Positions 25,201-37,504 of a stretch of 64,000 bases of DNA are shown one piece after another. The stretch is from Cloeon dipterum. Lineage: Eukaryota; Arthropoda; Insecta; Ephemeroptera; Baetidae. Under the pieces are notes generated by a model. That model was not told the DNA's origin. It saw nothing but the letters and a program-made list of their open reading frames with translations, and did no database searches. Every line of letters starts with the position of its first letter. Within the stretch, counting starts at the first letter, position 1. Location of the stretch: NCBI RefSeq assembly GCF_949628265.1, contig NC_088790.1, positions 21,270,545-21,334,544 on the forward strand, in the 5' to 3' direction. The position numbers were made by a program, and so were the translations under genes.

Positions 25201-28059
25201 ATGTACGTGGAAGCAGCTATACAAAATAGCTTTCAAGTGCTCACAGATCGGTGTCGCCGCTGAAATCTCGGCCGCCGGCGGCCGCCAAGAGAATCATTAT
25301 CTCTTAATCTGCCTCTTTGCATGACTTATTCATTGCAAAAACAGTTTATTATTTGCGCTGAGTGGAAGGAAAACTGGTTTCGTGCCCAATCGCGCGCCTC
25401 ATTTAAATATTAAAATAAATTCAGAATGGAGGTATATCACGAACGCGAGCCTGGTATCTCCATAAAAGCGACACCATAAAAATGTTTGGCCAAATTTTAT
25501 CATCCCCGCACACAGCTTAAATATAACGGCAATAAATTCACGCAAACGAATCGATGTGAAATTTAGCTCGGAAACAAATTAATTATATCCAGCTGTTGCG
25601 AGTTAATCGTGTGCTGTGCACCATATCATATTATATCATACTGGCTTCGCATATCGGAGCTGATGCCGCAATTTGCGTGGCGAACCAGGGAAGAAATTCA
25701 ATATTCTACGCGCGCACCACATACAAGAATAAATAATTCCGCGCTGAATAATGAGGCCGCAATTTATAATATGTAATCCTCCTCCACTTTCAATCCCGCC
25801 GAAGGGCCCATCAACTCCACAATCAATTATTTGCGAATGTGTGTGGTTTCGATACAAATATCGCAAAAATCTTAAAAGTTAATTATTCTCATGTGTACGC
25901 CGTGTTTCCAAGAAAAAAAACTAAATTTTTGATTTCAGACCGTAAAAAAGTAAAAATTCCATATGCATACAACTTTTTAACAATTCAGTACACGTCTCTG
26001 ACAGTTTAACTTGATTATTAGGAAAGACGTTTTTTTCGAACTATACAAAAAGCCACGGATAATTAGTCAAAACAAAGGCGCGTTAGAGACGAAAATGTTC
26101 TGAATGGCGAGAGCGACCAACCCTGAAAGATTATACTCAGAGCGGCACTTTCTACAGCTTTTGAAACCATATATGAGAAGTGAACAAATACGAACTCGTC
26201 CTTAGTTTAGATTTGTTTTGCCAGTCACGCCCATGAGCTGCTAATTGCCTCTTCGAGGCAGGGGAATAAAAGCCAGCCGCTCTTCTTGATTCGCAAAAAA
26301 TAAAATGGCAAACATGGGTAAAAAGTTAAAAGTTGTTTGCTGAGTTAAAAGCAATTTATCTTTCAAGATGACAAAACTATATCGCAATAAATTTAATTAT
26401 ACTTTGGAGCTTGGTAAAGATGTAAACGTAATTGAATTTAATACTATTTCTGACTCAGTTAGTGAGATTTAACATAAATATTTATTTAAGTTTTATATCA
26501 ATTTACAAATTAAATTTTTTGAGCTACATTTAGAATATATATACCATAATGAACCACGTTAGAGTTCGTTTTAATATAATATTATTTCATTAAAAATACA
26601 AATTTAGTCATCTTACCAACCTGTGAGCTTGCAATTATTCTACATCAGTTGATATATTTAATTGAAAATTTTTCTGTTCAGTCTGAGCGGCCAGTTTAAT
26701 CCTCCTCTTCCATTGTTTCGTTTCGTCTCTCGCACTTCAATGAGTCGGGAATTTGATTAACGACGGGGGAGATAATTGGGCGTGAATCCCTTTTAGCTCA
26801 TCTTCTCGTTTGTTATTACCGTTGCCCAACCCGGCGCGGCGTCGGAAGGGTCAAAAGAGGTGAATAAATGTTTGATAAAAGGGACGCTCGCATTTCTGCT
26901 GTTGAGAGCTCCCCTAATTGGAATCTGAAAACTTTTATTTATTAATGCCACTGCATATTTTTTCCTCGTCTCGCTTGTCTGGATAATTCTTAATTCTTGG
27001 TTAGAGCGTATGTTAAATTCAAAATAATTCAACGCACTTAGACGCATGACCTTCGATCATTTAGAATTTATTGGTGTTGTAAATTTTTGTCTGCGCTGGA
27101 AGAAAATGCACGCCATTCATTTAATTTTACAGCATAGTTGTGTGGAGATTTAAATTACTTTATTAGAGAAACAATTTTATTGCAGACCCTCTTAAAATTT
27201 CCCATTATCTCTTCTTAAAGAGCGACACGACGGGCCACGAGATAAAGTCCTTTTCACGTGCACCATAAAACATCAGTGAACAGGAGGATGCCTCCATGCT
27301 TGGTGCCAAATTTGGAAATGCCGTCCGCTATTAAATCGGTAAGAAAATCGTGAAAGCTGCAGCTCTGGGAGAAATTTTCAAAAATATAAATTATGACCAC
27401 CCGATGCACGAGACCAAAATAATGTGTAATAAGAAGAGTCTTTTTCTTCGGAGAGAAAGAAAAACGAGATGCAGGCGGAGATAAAATTGTTCTTTTCCAG
27501 CGTTGAGACACTCGAGAAGGGGCGTCGCCTGTTTTGGAGATCCTTTTTCGGTTTCGGTACAGATCAGATGTGCCCCGCATACAAAAGCAGATCCTTCTTT
27601 TGTTAATCTGCGTAGAAAAATGTTTAATGCGGAAATTAACTTTCACAATTTTTATGCCAAAATGGATTAGAATTCTTGAGATAATAATAAATTGAACGAT
27701 TAGGAGCTTACAAGGATAAAAATATAAAAAAATAAAATAGTTGAAATATTCCATACCAGAAGAATTTTCCAATTCAATCGCGTTTTGGTGAAACGTTGAT
27801 CACAAATGAAAATTTACTAGGTGGTTTAAATAACAACTATTATTTGGTCAACGCAAAATGTGCAGTATAAATACTCCATAGAGTACCGTTTCCTCGATAT
27901 AGAGCACTTTGCTACAGCCACAGCCACTGACAATGAGCCACATGAATGTATTAAATAATAATACAGGCTTAGGGAACTGTAGCATAATTGTGCTGAGCAG
28001 TGTGCACTGCCTGCACTACAGTGCTTTTGGGGGAGAGGGCTATTATTGAATTGTTATAA
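22266..28059. other. Large agrin intron, middle part: no gene seen
   Basis: AT-rich intron sequence. The longest open frames (about 130-170 codons at 23.8-24.4 and 27.25-27.77 kb) match no family I know, are low in complexity and lack splice context. A hairpin-capable stretch (GCACTG...CAGTGC) lies at about 28003-28024, just beyond the 3' end of the U1 copy. No tRNA cloverleaf was seen. Confidence 0.5.
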
Positions 28060-28220
28060 GAGGACAGCGCGAACGCAGTCCTCACTACCAAAAATTACGC
28101 GCCCGAGTTACCCACATTTGGGGTAATCGCAGGGGTCAGCCCAACCGTAGTGCAATGGAAGGGCCTCACCCTGAGGGAACCGCCTTGATGATCACGGTAA
28201 CCCCTACGCCAGGTAAGTAT
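28060..28220 (-). ncRNA. U1: U1 spliceosomal snRNA gene copy (variant loop I)
   Basis: U1 snRNA base-pairs with 5' splice sites. The RNA would begin ATACTTACCTGG, the invariant 5'-splice-site-recognition end, and run about 161 nt, close to the usual 164. Stem-loop II keeps the ATTGCAC loop bound by U1A/SNF. Stem III pairs TTACCC with GGGTAA around CAAATGT. The Sm site is AATTTTTGG. The terminal hairpin GAGGACTGCG-TTCG-CGCTGTCCTC is fully paired, with bases that differ from human yet still pair. The intact stems argue for a functional or recently functional gene. The loop I motif recognised by U1-70K (GATCANGAAG in typical U1) reads GATCATCAAG here. The upstream flank is GC-rich and I could not find an insect-type PSE, so a pseudogene is not excluded. 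It sits in the agrin intron on the same strand. Confidence 0.85.
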
Positions 28221-31200
28221 GAGTTCCGCAACTGACGGGAGAAGACCCGGCCGAACGGCGCTCTCGCACTTCGCGTCGCGCCCGCTCGCCTTTGTTTAAG
28301 CCTGCTTAGTTTCCACTCCCACTTCGTTTCCTCCCAACTAAAGAAACACGTATGCGACAGTTTTTGGCCTTTTATGAAATACAACGATTTCTGATTGGCA
28401 TTAGTTAAGTATTTTATTTCGGTCTAAAACAGTGTTCGGCCGGTCACAATATTTCTCAGTAGTTCTTGAGTAGCCGCTAGGGGCGCTGACAGCAGTGCCA
28501 GCATGAGTCGCTGTTATTACTAGTCATGCGCAGTGCCTAATGGATTCTTTCTTACACACGCATGACGTCATCCCTGACTCGCAGTAAAAGCTGAATGTTT
28601 CAATCTGATGTTTCAAAAAATTATTCCACGATATTATATAATCACCCTATCACTGAGTGAGCAGCAACCAGCAACAGCAACCAACCATCACCTTACTTTA
28701 TTTTATAATAAATAAAATGTATAATGTGTAATTCACAATTGTATCACAACATTAATTTTAATTTAGAATTTTGGACATTTTTTTAAAGTTGTTCATTCGA
28801 CAGCGCATAATAAGATCACGACATCACGAGGTGTTATCAACACATATTTTAAAATTTTAAGCAATTTTTTAAATAAAATATAAATACATAATGAGATCTG
28901 CAATTAAATCTACGGTACATTTATGAAAATTCAGTGTAACTACAAGGTACAACGCGACATGCGATTGTTTTTTTTTTAAATAAAAAATCAACAACTTATC
29001 TTTGATTTGCCCGCATCTTGACTCTTAACTTCGATCGTTTCACTGCTTCTTCCGTAAAAATTAGGACGGTTCGAGTTTCAGCTCCTTAATGTATGTATGT
29101 ATGTACATTACATAAAAGTAAAAATACGTACGTATGTACATAAATCTTCAAAAATATGCATGATCCGATTCACATTTTGTACACACCATGAACATACATT
29201 TTAAGTTTGAATCTAACTCGCAGGATGCATTGAAAACAATAACTAACTATTATCACACGAGAGAATTGATACATACGTTAAGTATAATTATCTACGTGTC
29301 ATAATAATTTTAAATATCAAATATTGCGAAAATTCACTAGCAACACAACCCGGGCCTAATTACAAATTAATAAAATCACTCATCACCAAAGGAAAATATG
29401 AAAAAAGGTTTGTTTACGTCTGTGTGCTCATTACATGATGTGACAACATGCTGATGCTGACTTGCTGGTTGCTGCCTTGCTACGATCGCGGATGCCGGAT
29501 CGCGTTCTAACCTACACCAGCGTCCCCCTCTGCTCTCTGGATGCAGGCATAGCCGCTCCAGCCGCTGGCTTGGGATCATTTTAGAGATCATTCTAGTCTC
29601 TTCTTATTATTCTCACTTTCCTCTCTTCTCGCTTTAGTTCAGTGTTATTTTAATATTGTTCGTATTTTTTTCACAAGACGATGTGACTCATATTAACAAA
29701 TTAATGGTTTTGATCTTTGATAAAGTCATAATATTTTCTCTGGATTCTCTTATGGCTCGTCAGGTGTTATCGCTGAATTGTTCTTTAAATTCATTGCGAT
29801 ATTATTGCATCACTAATTCGCTGATTATTACGGCTCGTTCGTGATTCTTGTTTATTACATTACTGCGCTAACGCTATCCAATATATGAGTATATGAGTAC
29901 GTGTTTTGTAAATTTTATGCTTACTTGTCTGTTGTATGTATAATTATGTGTGACCGGGAATTCTGCGAATCAGGGCAAGGGGCAAGAAGAGTAGCACACG
30001 GGACTGGACGCGTTCTTGGAATTCTGCATGGATTTTTTGTCTCTGACAGCGGTGTTTTTAATATTACCAAAATTTGAAAAATTAAAAATCCAGGTGCGAT
30101 AAAAATTAAAAACAGACCCAACAATGCACCGTGGCTATGTTTTTATTTGAAGTGGTTCTGCCAATACAGGGAATTAGGGCAGTGCGACTGATTTCTGCTT
30201 GCCTAGCTGATGCCTCCGACGCTCGGCTTTATTAGGGTCGCTAAATTTTGCTCCAAATTCTTAAATATGTAAAGTGAAGAATTAAGAAGCTTTCTTTAAT
30301 AGTTTTGATTAGCAGAGAAATAAAAAGTAAATTTCCTTTGTAATTGATTTTGACTAGTCAGCATACAAAACTGGTTAGAACCTATATAATCAGAAAATAC
30401 GGAAATTACAGCGATAACAAAGAGTCATGATTTTAATAAGGGTGAAATGCAATGCAGTTTGTTCCTATTTTAAATTCTTTGTGAATTTTCTGGAACATAA
30501 TAGATTATTTTTAAATCCAATTCAATACAAAAATTATTTCCTGGCTTTCGAATCTGCAAAATCATCTCCTCTAGTCTGAAACGCAATACAGCCGAGGTCA
30601 GTTCGTGAAAAAGTGTGTGTCAAAGCGGGTAATTGAATGCTGAATCCTCTTCATTGGCTTGTGTTCGTCGTCGGCCAAGATTTACACAGGAGAATTTATT
30701 ACAGAGCGGGCCACAGGTACTTTTCAAATTGATTATTGCCCTGTGTGTAATCGGACTCGCCGCACCGTACCCGCTAATTAAATAAAGTGCTGAGATAAAT
30801 TTCTTCATTTTATAACTGGCCGAGCAGATAAAGCCCCATTTGTTTTTATTTACCAGCACTCGCGCTCAAAAACAAATATAAGCATCGGATCTGCCGCTCT
30901 CACGTTTCTTGTTACAGTCGATTGAAAAAGGCGGTGATCTTCCATCTGCCGAAAAAGGAAAACGCGGGGGCCCTCTCTTCACTTTGTCAAGCAGGCGTTT
31001 ATTATTGGCTTTTTCCCAAAGGAAAAAACGGGACCACCTTGAAGAGTTTGATACGCCTCTTAAAAGGCAGCCACGCGTACAATATTTTGAAATATTTAGA
31101 ACATTTTGATAAGTTGAAAAAATCTCAAATACTTGGAAATAATTATAGACAAGCTTGATAACAAATTCTATAAATTATTATCAGGAGAATTTGAAAATAT

Positions 31201-33560
31201 TTGCGAATTTAAATCAGGCATAATCTTATTTTTAAGCGTACCTCATTGTCAGTATAACCTTCCTTGACTGTATTAAAAATAAAAACAACTTTCGATTTTT
31301 ATTTTTGAAAATATTTTTGCTGGGATAGATATATACGCAACAACATGCTGACTGACTTGTCATTTTTTTTGCGTTTGCTATTCAGGAAACATAATTCAAA
31401 GCAAAACATTATATTTAATATTTTTAACCCTCTCAAACTGGGAACTTTATGGCAAGCCATCCTAGTTTCAACATTTCGATGCTTTTATGTCTTCGTCTGT
31501 CAGCAACCTCAGCGCACGAAAAAGCCAAAAGTTTCTTTTCCTTCTCCACAGGCGTGTTGACACTTTCGGAGATCGAAATCTAAATAGAAAAGTGGAAACT
31601 CGAGCCATTAATTTCTCGGGTCGCGCCTCTGGAAGATCATGTGTGTGCTTGTTATAACGCGCGTCTCTCTCACTCATCTTGCCAAAAGTCGGTGGCTGCC
31701 TAATGGAAATCTAATCCGGGCTTTTTTCTCTGAGTAACACACTCTCGAGGTTCGCATTGACTGAATCTCCAGCGTGCGTAGGCGTGCTCATTTCGCAGCC
31801 GTTTAGTCTGGTAGATCAATCAAAGTTGTACACGAGCATCAGCAGCACAAAGTCTCAACAACGCGGAGAAACTGATTAATTACCTGATTCCGAAACGTGT
31901 TTTTGCAATTAAGAAAATTAATTTAGCTAAATTTTTCTCTCACCAGCACAAATCCTCTCTCATACAAATCTACATCGTCCTGCGGTTTATATACCTTTTC
32001 ATTAAACTCGTAAATAACGAAATATAATTCTTCCTGCTTTTGTGAGCAACAAACTCCAGCGACGTGTTTACATTCATAAATTATTGAACGCACAAAGGCT
32101 CGCAAAGCCGATCTCTCCTCCATATTTTTCTTTCTCATCTCACAATCACTCTGGACCAAAGGGTGGAGGCGATTTTTCTGTTTGTTATTAGATTTTTTGT
32201 TGTTGTTTGTATGCGTGAGGCGGCGCGACACAAATGCAAAGAGAATAAGGGTTTGATTACGTCTTTTGTCGAGCGCTGGACTGTAAAATGTTTGGGAAGG
32301 AAATCACAAAAGGTCCATTTTAAGGCGTCTATGTTTGCCTCAAAGTCAATCAAGCGCCACTTTCGAAGATGATAAAAGCCACGTGTGCGAAGGTCTAATT
32401 TTAAATTTTAGTTTAGCTCAAAATATTTCCATCTCATCGCGGAGTGAAGGTTTGCGAAAACTAACGCGTTTGCTATATCGTAACTCGATACATTAAAACA
32501 ATACGAGCTTAAGGTCGGCATTGATGGAATTTGTTTGCAAAATTCGACATGCGAAAGTGAGTATAGTAGCGTCTCTTGAAAGTTGATCCTTTCGATCTTG
32601 GTCGGCCAGATATCTTTTCTCGCATTCTAGCTGTTTTCAGGGCGCGGATGAAATTTGCTCTGATTCAGATTCAGTCGCCAGCAGTCGAGCAGAATAAATT
32701 GCGCCAGTCCGTGTACTCAAGCAACCGCAACGCGTCAGTTTGAATTGCACTTTGGCCACCTTTGTTTGAAGCACGCATTCCCCGAGAGACCGCACGGAGC
32801 TTATTTATTGATATTATCCTGTATGATCTCGAATTTTCTTTTCCCTCTGCGCACAGTATTTTCGAAACATTTTATTCTCACACGCAATTTGCTGCAATAA
32901 AAGGTAATGGAGACTGAAGTTGACGTGAGACGCACATATTTTTTTAATATGTTTTGAGGCGAAATTATTGGCATAGCGATTTATTTGAATTATGAACTCA
33001 ATTTTATTTTATTTACTTCCTCTTTCTGAAATTCAAACTATTAATAGAAGCCGGAGTTTTTTCATTTGAAATATCTGAAGATTCAAAAGAACTGTTTTTG
33101 AAAAACATCTTTAATTTTATTTTCCTTTTTTCCGAAGGAGGGACAAAACTCAATCACAGCGTACACTGATTATTTTCATATTTCCCTGTTTGATATTTTT
33201 AAATAGGTCGATGGTATTAATCGTATTAATTATTTTTTAAGTTCTTTTGATACACATTTTTTTAGATTTTGGGTTAGCATATGATTTCAAATGGAACCAA
33301 AATAGTTTATAAATTTAATTCACGAGTTTCGTGAATTGGATGTTTTTACAATGAATGTAAAATAAAATAATGTAGTTTTTATCTTTTTTTATTAACTTTT
33401 GGGTTTTTACGAACCTCAGCATTTCCCCCCTGTGATAATTGCACGTAATGCACAAATTAACTCCGAAAGACGCGTAAGAATATTATAAAAATCAACCCCA
33501 CGCCATAGTAAAAAACTAAAATACTAAAAAAATATCAACAGAGTTAATGATTCATCCTAC
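28221..33560. other. Large agrin intron, right part: no gene seen
   Basis: This stretch is GC-rich just upstream of the U1 copy (to about 28320) and AT-rich beyond. It includes a perfect TGACGTCA palindrome at 28563-28570, a (GTAT)n run at about 29089-29105, and scattered open frames of up to about 100 codons with no recognisable product. It is intron sequence just downstream of the NtA exon. Confidence 0.5.
29089..29105. repeat. Short (GTAT)n microsatellite
   Basis: About four tandem GTAT units, followed by related ACGT-rich sequence. No function is indicated. Confidence 0.8.
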
Positions 33561-34089
33561 CTTTGAGTTGGAGGGCGTTCTGGGTGGTCCTCAGGGTTTC
33601 TAAGGTGACGGCGAGGGGCCGTGCGACGAGGAAGAGCTTAACGGCGCTCGCCTCGAATCCCACGACGAACAGCTTGGTGTCCCCGGGCCGCACCAGGGCG
33701 CACTCCTTGGGCTGGCCGTTGCCCCGGCGGGGCCGAACGTGCCTCCTGGCGACGTTTTCGCCCTTGTGCAGCGGCGCCTTCTGCGCGTGGCCGGCCTTCT
33801 TGGGCCCAGGTGGCCGCCAAAGGAAGCCCGAAACCTGCATGGTGGCTAGGGTGCGCAGCCCCAAACGCTTGGCGACGTCGGCGTCCGCCTTGTAGACACT
33901 CTTCACGCGCAGCTGCGCTGCGTCACCACTGTCGTCAAACCCGAGCACTTTTGCCGTGAAGACGAGGTCGGCCCGGCGGATCCGCGCCAGGTCAGCGTCC
34001 ACGTCCAGTGAATCGTCAACCACGCACGGCGGCGTGGTCAGCGTCGACGCAACCACGCATGCGCACAGCATCAAGAGTAGACGCAGCAT
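33561..34089 (-). CDS. AGRN: Agrin alternative first coding exon: signal peptide and NtA domain
   Basis: This exon encodes the N-terminus of secreted, laminin-binding agrin. Its 176 codons end in phase 1 (AAA G|gtagga) and join in frame to the exon at 10677, as the transmembrane exon does, giving a protein of about 1783 residues. Residues 1-15 form a classic signal peptide (MLRLLLMLCACVVAS). The rest matches the NtA (OB-fold, TIMP-like) pattern: RRADLVFTAKVLG for the first strand, RVKSVYK, VSGF, then C-ALVRPGDTKLFVV, which parallels the C-NQVSTGDTRIFFV of vertebrate agrin, and VTLETLR near the end. Cys22 and Cys130 would form the conserved disulfide. Residues about 91-129 are a strongly basic insertion absent from vertebrate NtA. 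The exon is GC-rich compared with its surroundings. The exon-to-gene link is inferred from domain identity, strand, order and phase. Confidence 0.82.
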
Positions 34090-34991
34090 CTTTAAAAACT
34101 ATACAACATAATTACACTGTTAGAACCATTTTATAAGCAGGTAAAAAGATTTTTAGCCGTTTTTAATAAAAAGACACAAACCATTTTTTTAACGATTTTA
34201 AATTAGAAAATTGAACTTAGAAATCCGCATTACGATGCAATTTTCACTCTAGTCATTTTATTATATGAAAATGAACATTAAATTTGTCCCTGAGAGTTGT
34301 TTATTTCTTCTGATGTTGCCTATTCAATTCCTTTCAGTTAGTAAAATTTCATTACAGTAACAATATAATATGCTCTTTAGGAAATAAATCTCCACACTGC
34401 TCAGTAATAATTTAATATGGTAACGCGCGATTATTTTAAAACTATATTTCACATAAAATGCTAAGATTAATTTAATTTGGCTATAATTTACTAGCAATTT
34501 TGGTTGCATAAATATGCCTGTATTGCCTTGTATAATATTCAAACTGGAGAAAGTCATGTAAATTTTTAAAGCAACACTAGACAAACAGTAGGGCCATTAG
34601 TCATTAAACTTCCGTGTTAAATAAAAAATACTAAATTCAATTTAACATCATTTTGTAGAATAAATAAAGAGAAACGACAGTAACAAATTACCTTCAGAAT
34701 TCATTTTCAAGAATCTGCAGCAAAATTGTATCGACTCATTTCTCTAATTTTTTGCAATTGCGTTTTTAATTTCATTAATTGCTTAGTTTTTGTAATTGAT
34801 TTGCGTTGTTGAGTTCTTCGTATAATTTTAATTCTTCTCGTGTTCATAAAGAAAAGTAAAAAAAATTAAAAAAGCAAAGTTAAAACGTAATATAATTAGA
34901 GCACTTTGTTCCTTTTTCAGTGTTACTCTCGCATCGTTAAGTCTTAATTAAAAAACCCTTGTATCCAGTTTAATTCCAGCAGATTACTCAC
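34090..34991 (-). other. Probable 5' UTR intron of NtA-form agrin
   Basis: The ATG of the NtA exon directly follows tttttaaag, a plausible 3' splice site, and a strong donor (CTCCG|gtgagtaat) lies at 34991. The 902 nt between are AT-rich with no coding signs. This would make the first exon non-coding. The acceptor is weak, so a leader that continues directly upstream remains possible. Confidence 0.4.
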
Positions 34992-35300
34992 CGGAGCAGC
35001 CGAGGCGTGAAACAGCAGTGGATAAAATCCGCGTCAGCTTTCGCACGTAATACGCGCCTCCTGGAAAGCGGCTCAGTGCGAACGGTGCGAATCGCGTAAA
35101 CAAAGTCCCATCCGATCAGTGGCAGAACGGCAAAAAACTCACGTGCTCGGCTCCACTGGTCGGCCGAGATTGAGCGCTCATCACTTTTTCTCCCGACTGC
35201 AAGCAGGACCTTCGGCTCGTTTCCCCTCCTCCTCAGATCCCTTCCATGCGTCCTGGCGCGTGCCTCATTTGCATGCGAGGTTCTTACTCTTCAGGCCGCC
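34992..35300 (-). promoter_or_regulatory. Candidate non-coding first exon and promoter of NtA-form agrin
   Basis: A GC-rich patch ends, on the minus strand, in a consensus donor CG|gtgagt. It lies about 0.9 kb before the NtA exon and contrasts with AT-rich DNA on both sides. This is the most likely transcription start region for secreted agrin. I cannot place the start site. Confidence 0.35.
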
Positions 35301-37382
35301 CACACAAATTAGCTCATCGTTTCAAAAAACGCGGCCTCTTTGTGAAATCATATTTAAAAAGATCAAGAAAGAAATCCAATTATTCCTAAAACTTGATATA
35401 AGAAGATGGAAAAGATTTAGATCAAGAAAAAATTATCTAATTGTCTAAAAAAAGGAATCCTTTTGTCCGCATCGTTAAAGAAAATTCTAAAAAAAGTAGA
35501 AGTGCATAAAAATGATATAAAACAGATGGCTTGTGTGATTTTTTCAATATACAACAAGGATATTTAATGAAACAGTCGAGTTTGCCTGTTACAAGAGGCT
35601 TTTTCGTGTTTTTTTATTTCCTTTCAATCGGGACGTTAACACTTTTGCTTTCACAAAAAAAACATTTGTCTTTCGCAACATTTCAACAGCGATTTCCAAT
35701 ACACGACGGTTATACATCGCAGGGTGCACGAAAATTATCTCTAGTTTGAGTACGCAGCATTATGTAAACATTTATTATCATTCTGTTAGACAATTTGTTT
35801 CTTCGAGAGTGCACACAAACATGTAATATGCTTGCATCTTACACAACAGGCTACAATCATTTCGTTAATTTACTTCTTTGACAACATCACCCACATTGCT
35901 CGAGCTATAATAACAATAACAGGATAGCACTATAATGTAAACGGGAAAAAAATCGTGATTTCGATCGAAATTTAAATTAAGAGTGCAATTCGTGAAAATT
36001 TCGCCTAAAGAATTTTATCACAATAGCAGAAGTACAGTGTGTTCGTGGAAAATGTCTTGTAATTAATTCTGCATGTGCTCGTTTAAATGTCTTTGGCGAA
36101 TGGAAAAATAGTGCTGGTTTTTCACCGCACCTGCTTTTACTGTCAGTGTTGCGTGAAGGCACATTTCATGTTCAATTTATCAGCAATATCGCCCCTACTC
36201 AACACTTCATACACCAATTTTAACAACACGGTTTTCTGCAAACAAAACAAAATTTCAAAATTGTATTTCGTCGCTAGAAGGAGAGTCTTGAGAATAATAA
36301 AAAAAAACTGCAAAAGCTACTTAAACCCTGGTCAATCCTACCTACATCAACAGCCTCTTTTAGAGCTCGAAAATTATTTTTAACTTAGATTTACAGTTCC
36401 TAATTCGTCGCAGAGCTGCACAATTGAGTAACAGAGAAACGAGAGTATCATATATTCAACAAACTGGCACTTGAGGTGGGAAACCACAACTGCAATCAAT
36501 ATGTTCACATGGCAGGATTTCAAGTGCGAATCACTTAATCTTATAAATTATGCATCTAGATTGCTCGTTTCTCGTAAAACCTTTTGTCAGCATGCATATA
36601 TATCTATTTCGAAACTGCTTACGCCTAAAAGTCTCGTACAATTTTGTGTCAGCAATACACATGTCACATCAAACACTTCTACCACTAAACGATCAATCGT
36701 AATTAAAAGGTTACAGGTTTTGACAGCAACTTGTTGGCAAACGAAAGAGTATACAATCGTTTCCTCTAAAAAGCGAGATGCAAAATTGAGATGGAGATAT
36801 ATCACAATTCAATTTTACCTGTTTTTTGTGAGAGAGTTTCACTGATTTTGTAAAAAGAAAAGATTCGTGGATTTTTCAAAAGGGAAATCACCCCCTACTG
36901 CATGAAGCATATTATTAGCAAATTAAAATTCGATAGAGTCAGAAAACGTAATTGGAAGCACGGATTGAATTTTATATGCGAGTAGCATCGATCAGAGCTT
37001 TAGGTACAAAATATCTTTCTTCGAGTGTGGTAAAATCTCGAAACACGCTCGCCCGCATAGACGAGAGCTGGTTGAAAAAAAAATTACTTGCTAGCTGGGT
37101 TGCTAACTAGAAGTTGAAATGTACGGACACAAGTACAAGGTGAGCCCTGATGATGTTTCCCTTGAATCAATTCTACAAATACTCTTCTAATGAGTGTGTT
37201 TAAAAATCTCAAAGTCTGAAAATGTTATTGAAGGGTCAAGGCACGCACGCAAAAATACCAGGAAATCATAAGTTCATTTCTGCCTAACAAGGTTCAATTT
37301 GCAATACGCGCTTCTCCGTCGCCAATTTTGTACTTCAAATCTTAAACAAATAACTCAGGGGGACGGAGACATGCAATGCACA
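35301..37382. other. Intergenic DNA between agrin and the transporter-like gene
   Basis: AT-rich, with open frames up to about 124 codons that look random. No exon or RNA gene could be supported. Confidence 0.5.
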
Positions 37383-37388
37383 TTTATT
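37383..37388 (-). terminator. Poly(A) signal of the transporter-like gene
   Basis: AATAAA on the minus strand about 117 nt after the stop codon at 37505. It is the first such hexamer after the stop, which gives a compact 3' UTR. Confidence 0.55.
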
Positions 37389-37504
37389 ATTTCATCTTGG
37401 AGGATATGGGGGTGAGTTTTGGCACATTCAATTATCCGTTTGTTACTTATTTCTGATATGGAATGGGTTTTCTCGCTAAACATGAGTCAAAACGAAGCAG
37501 TCCG

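Noticed and set aside
28473..28486. CTCF-like site (CCGCTAGGGGCGC)
   Set aside because: It is one G short of the core consensus, and a single near-match in 64 kb is expected by chance.
28563..28570. Perfect CRE palindrome TGACGTCA
   Set aside because: A lone 8-mer far from any supported promoter; not enough to call a regulatory site.
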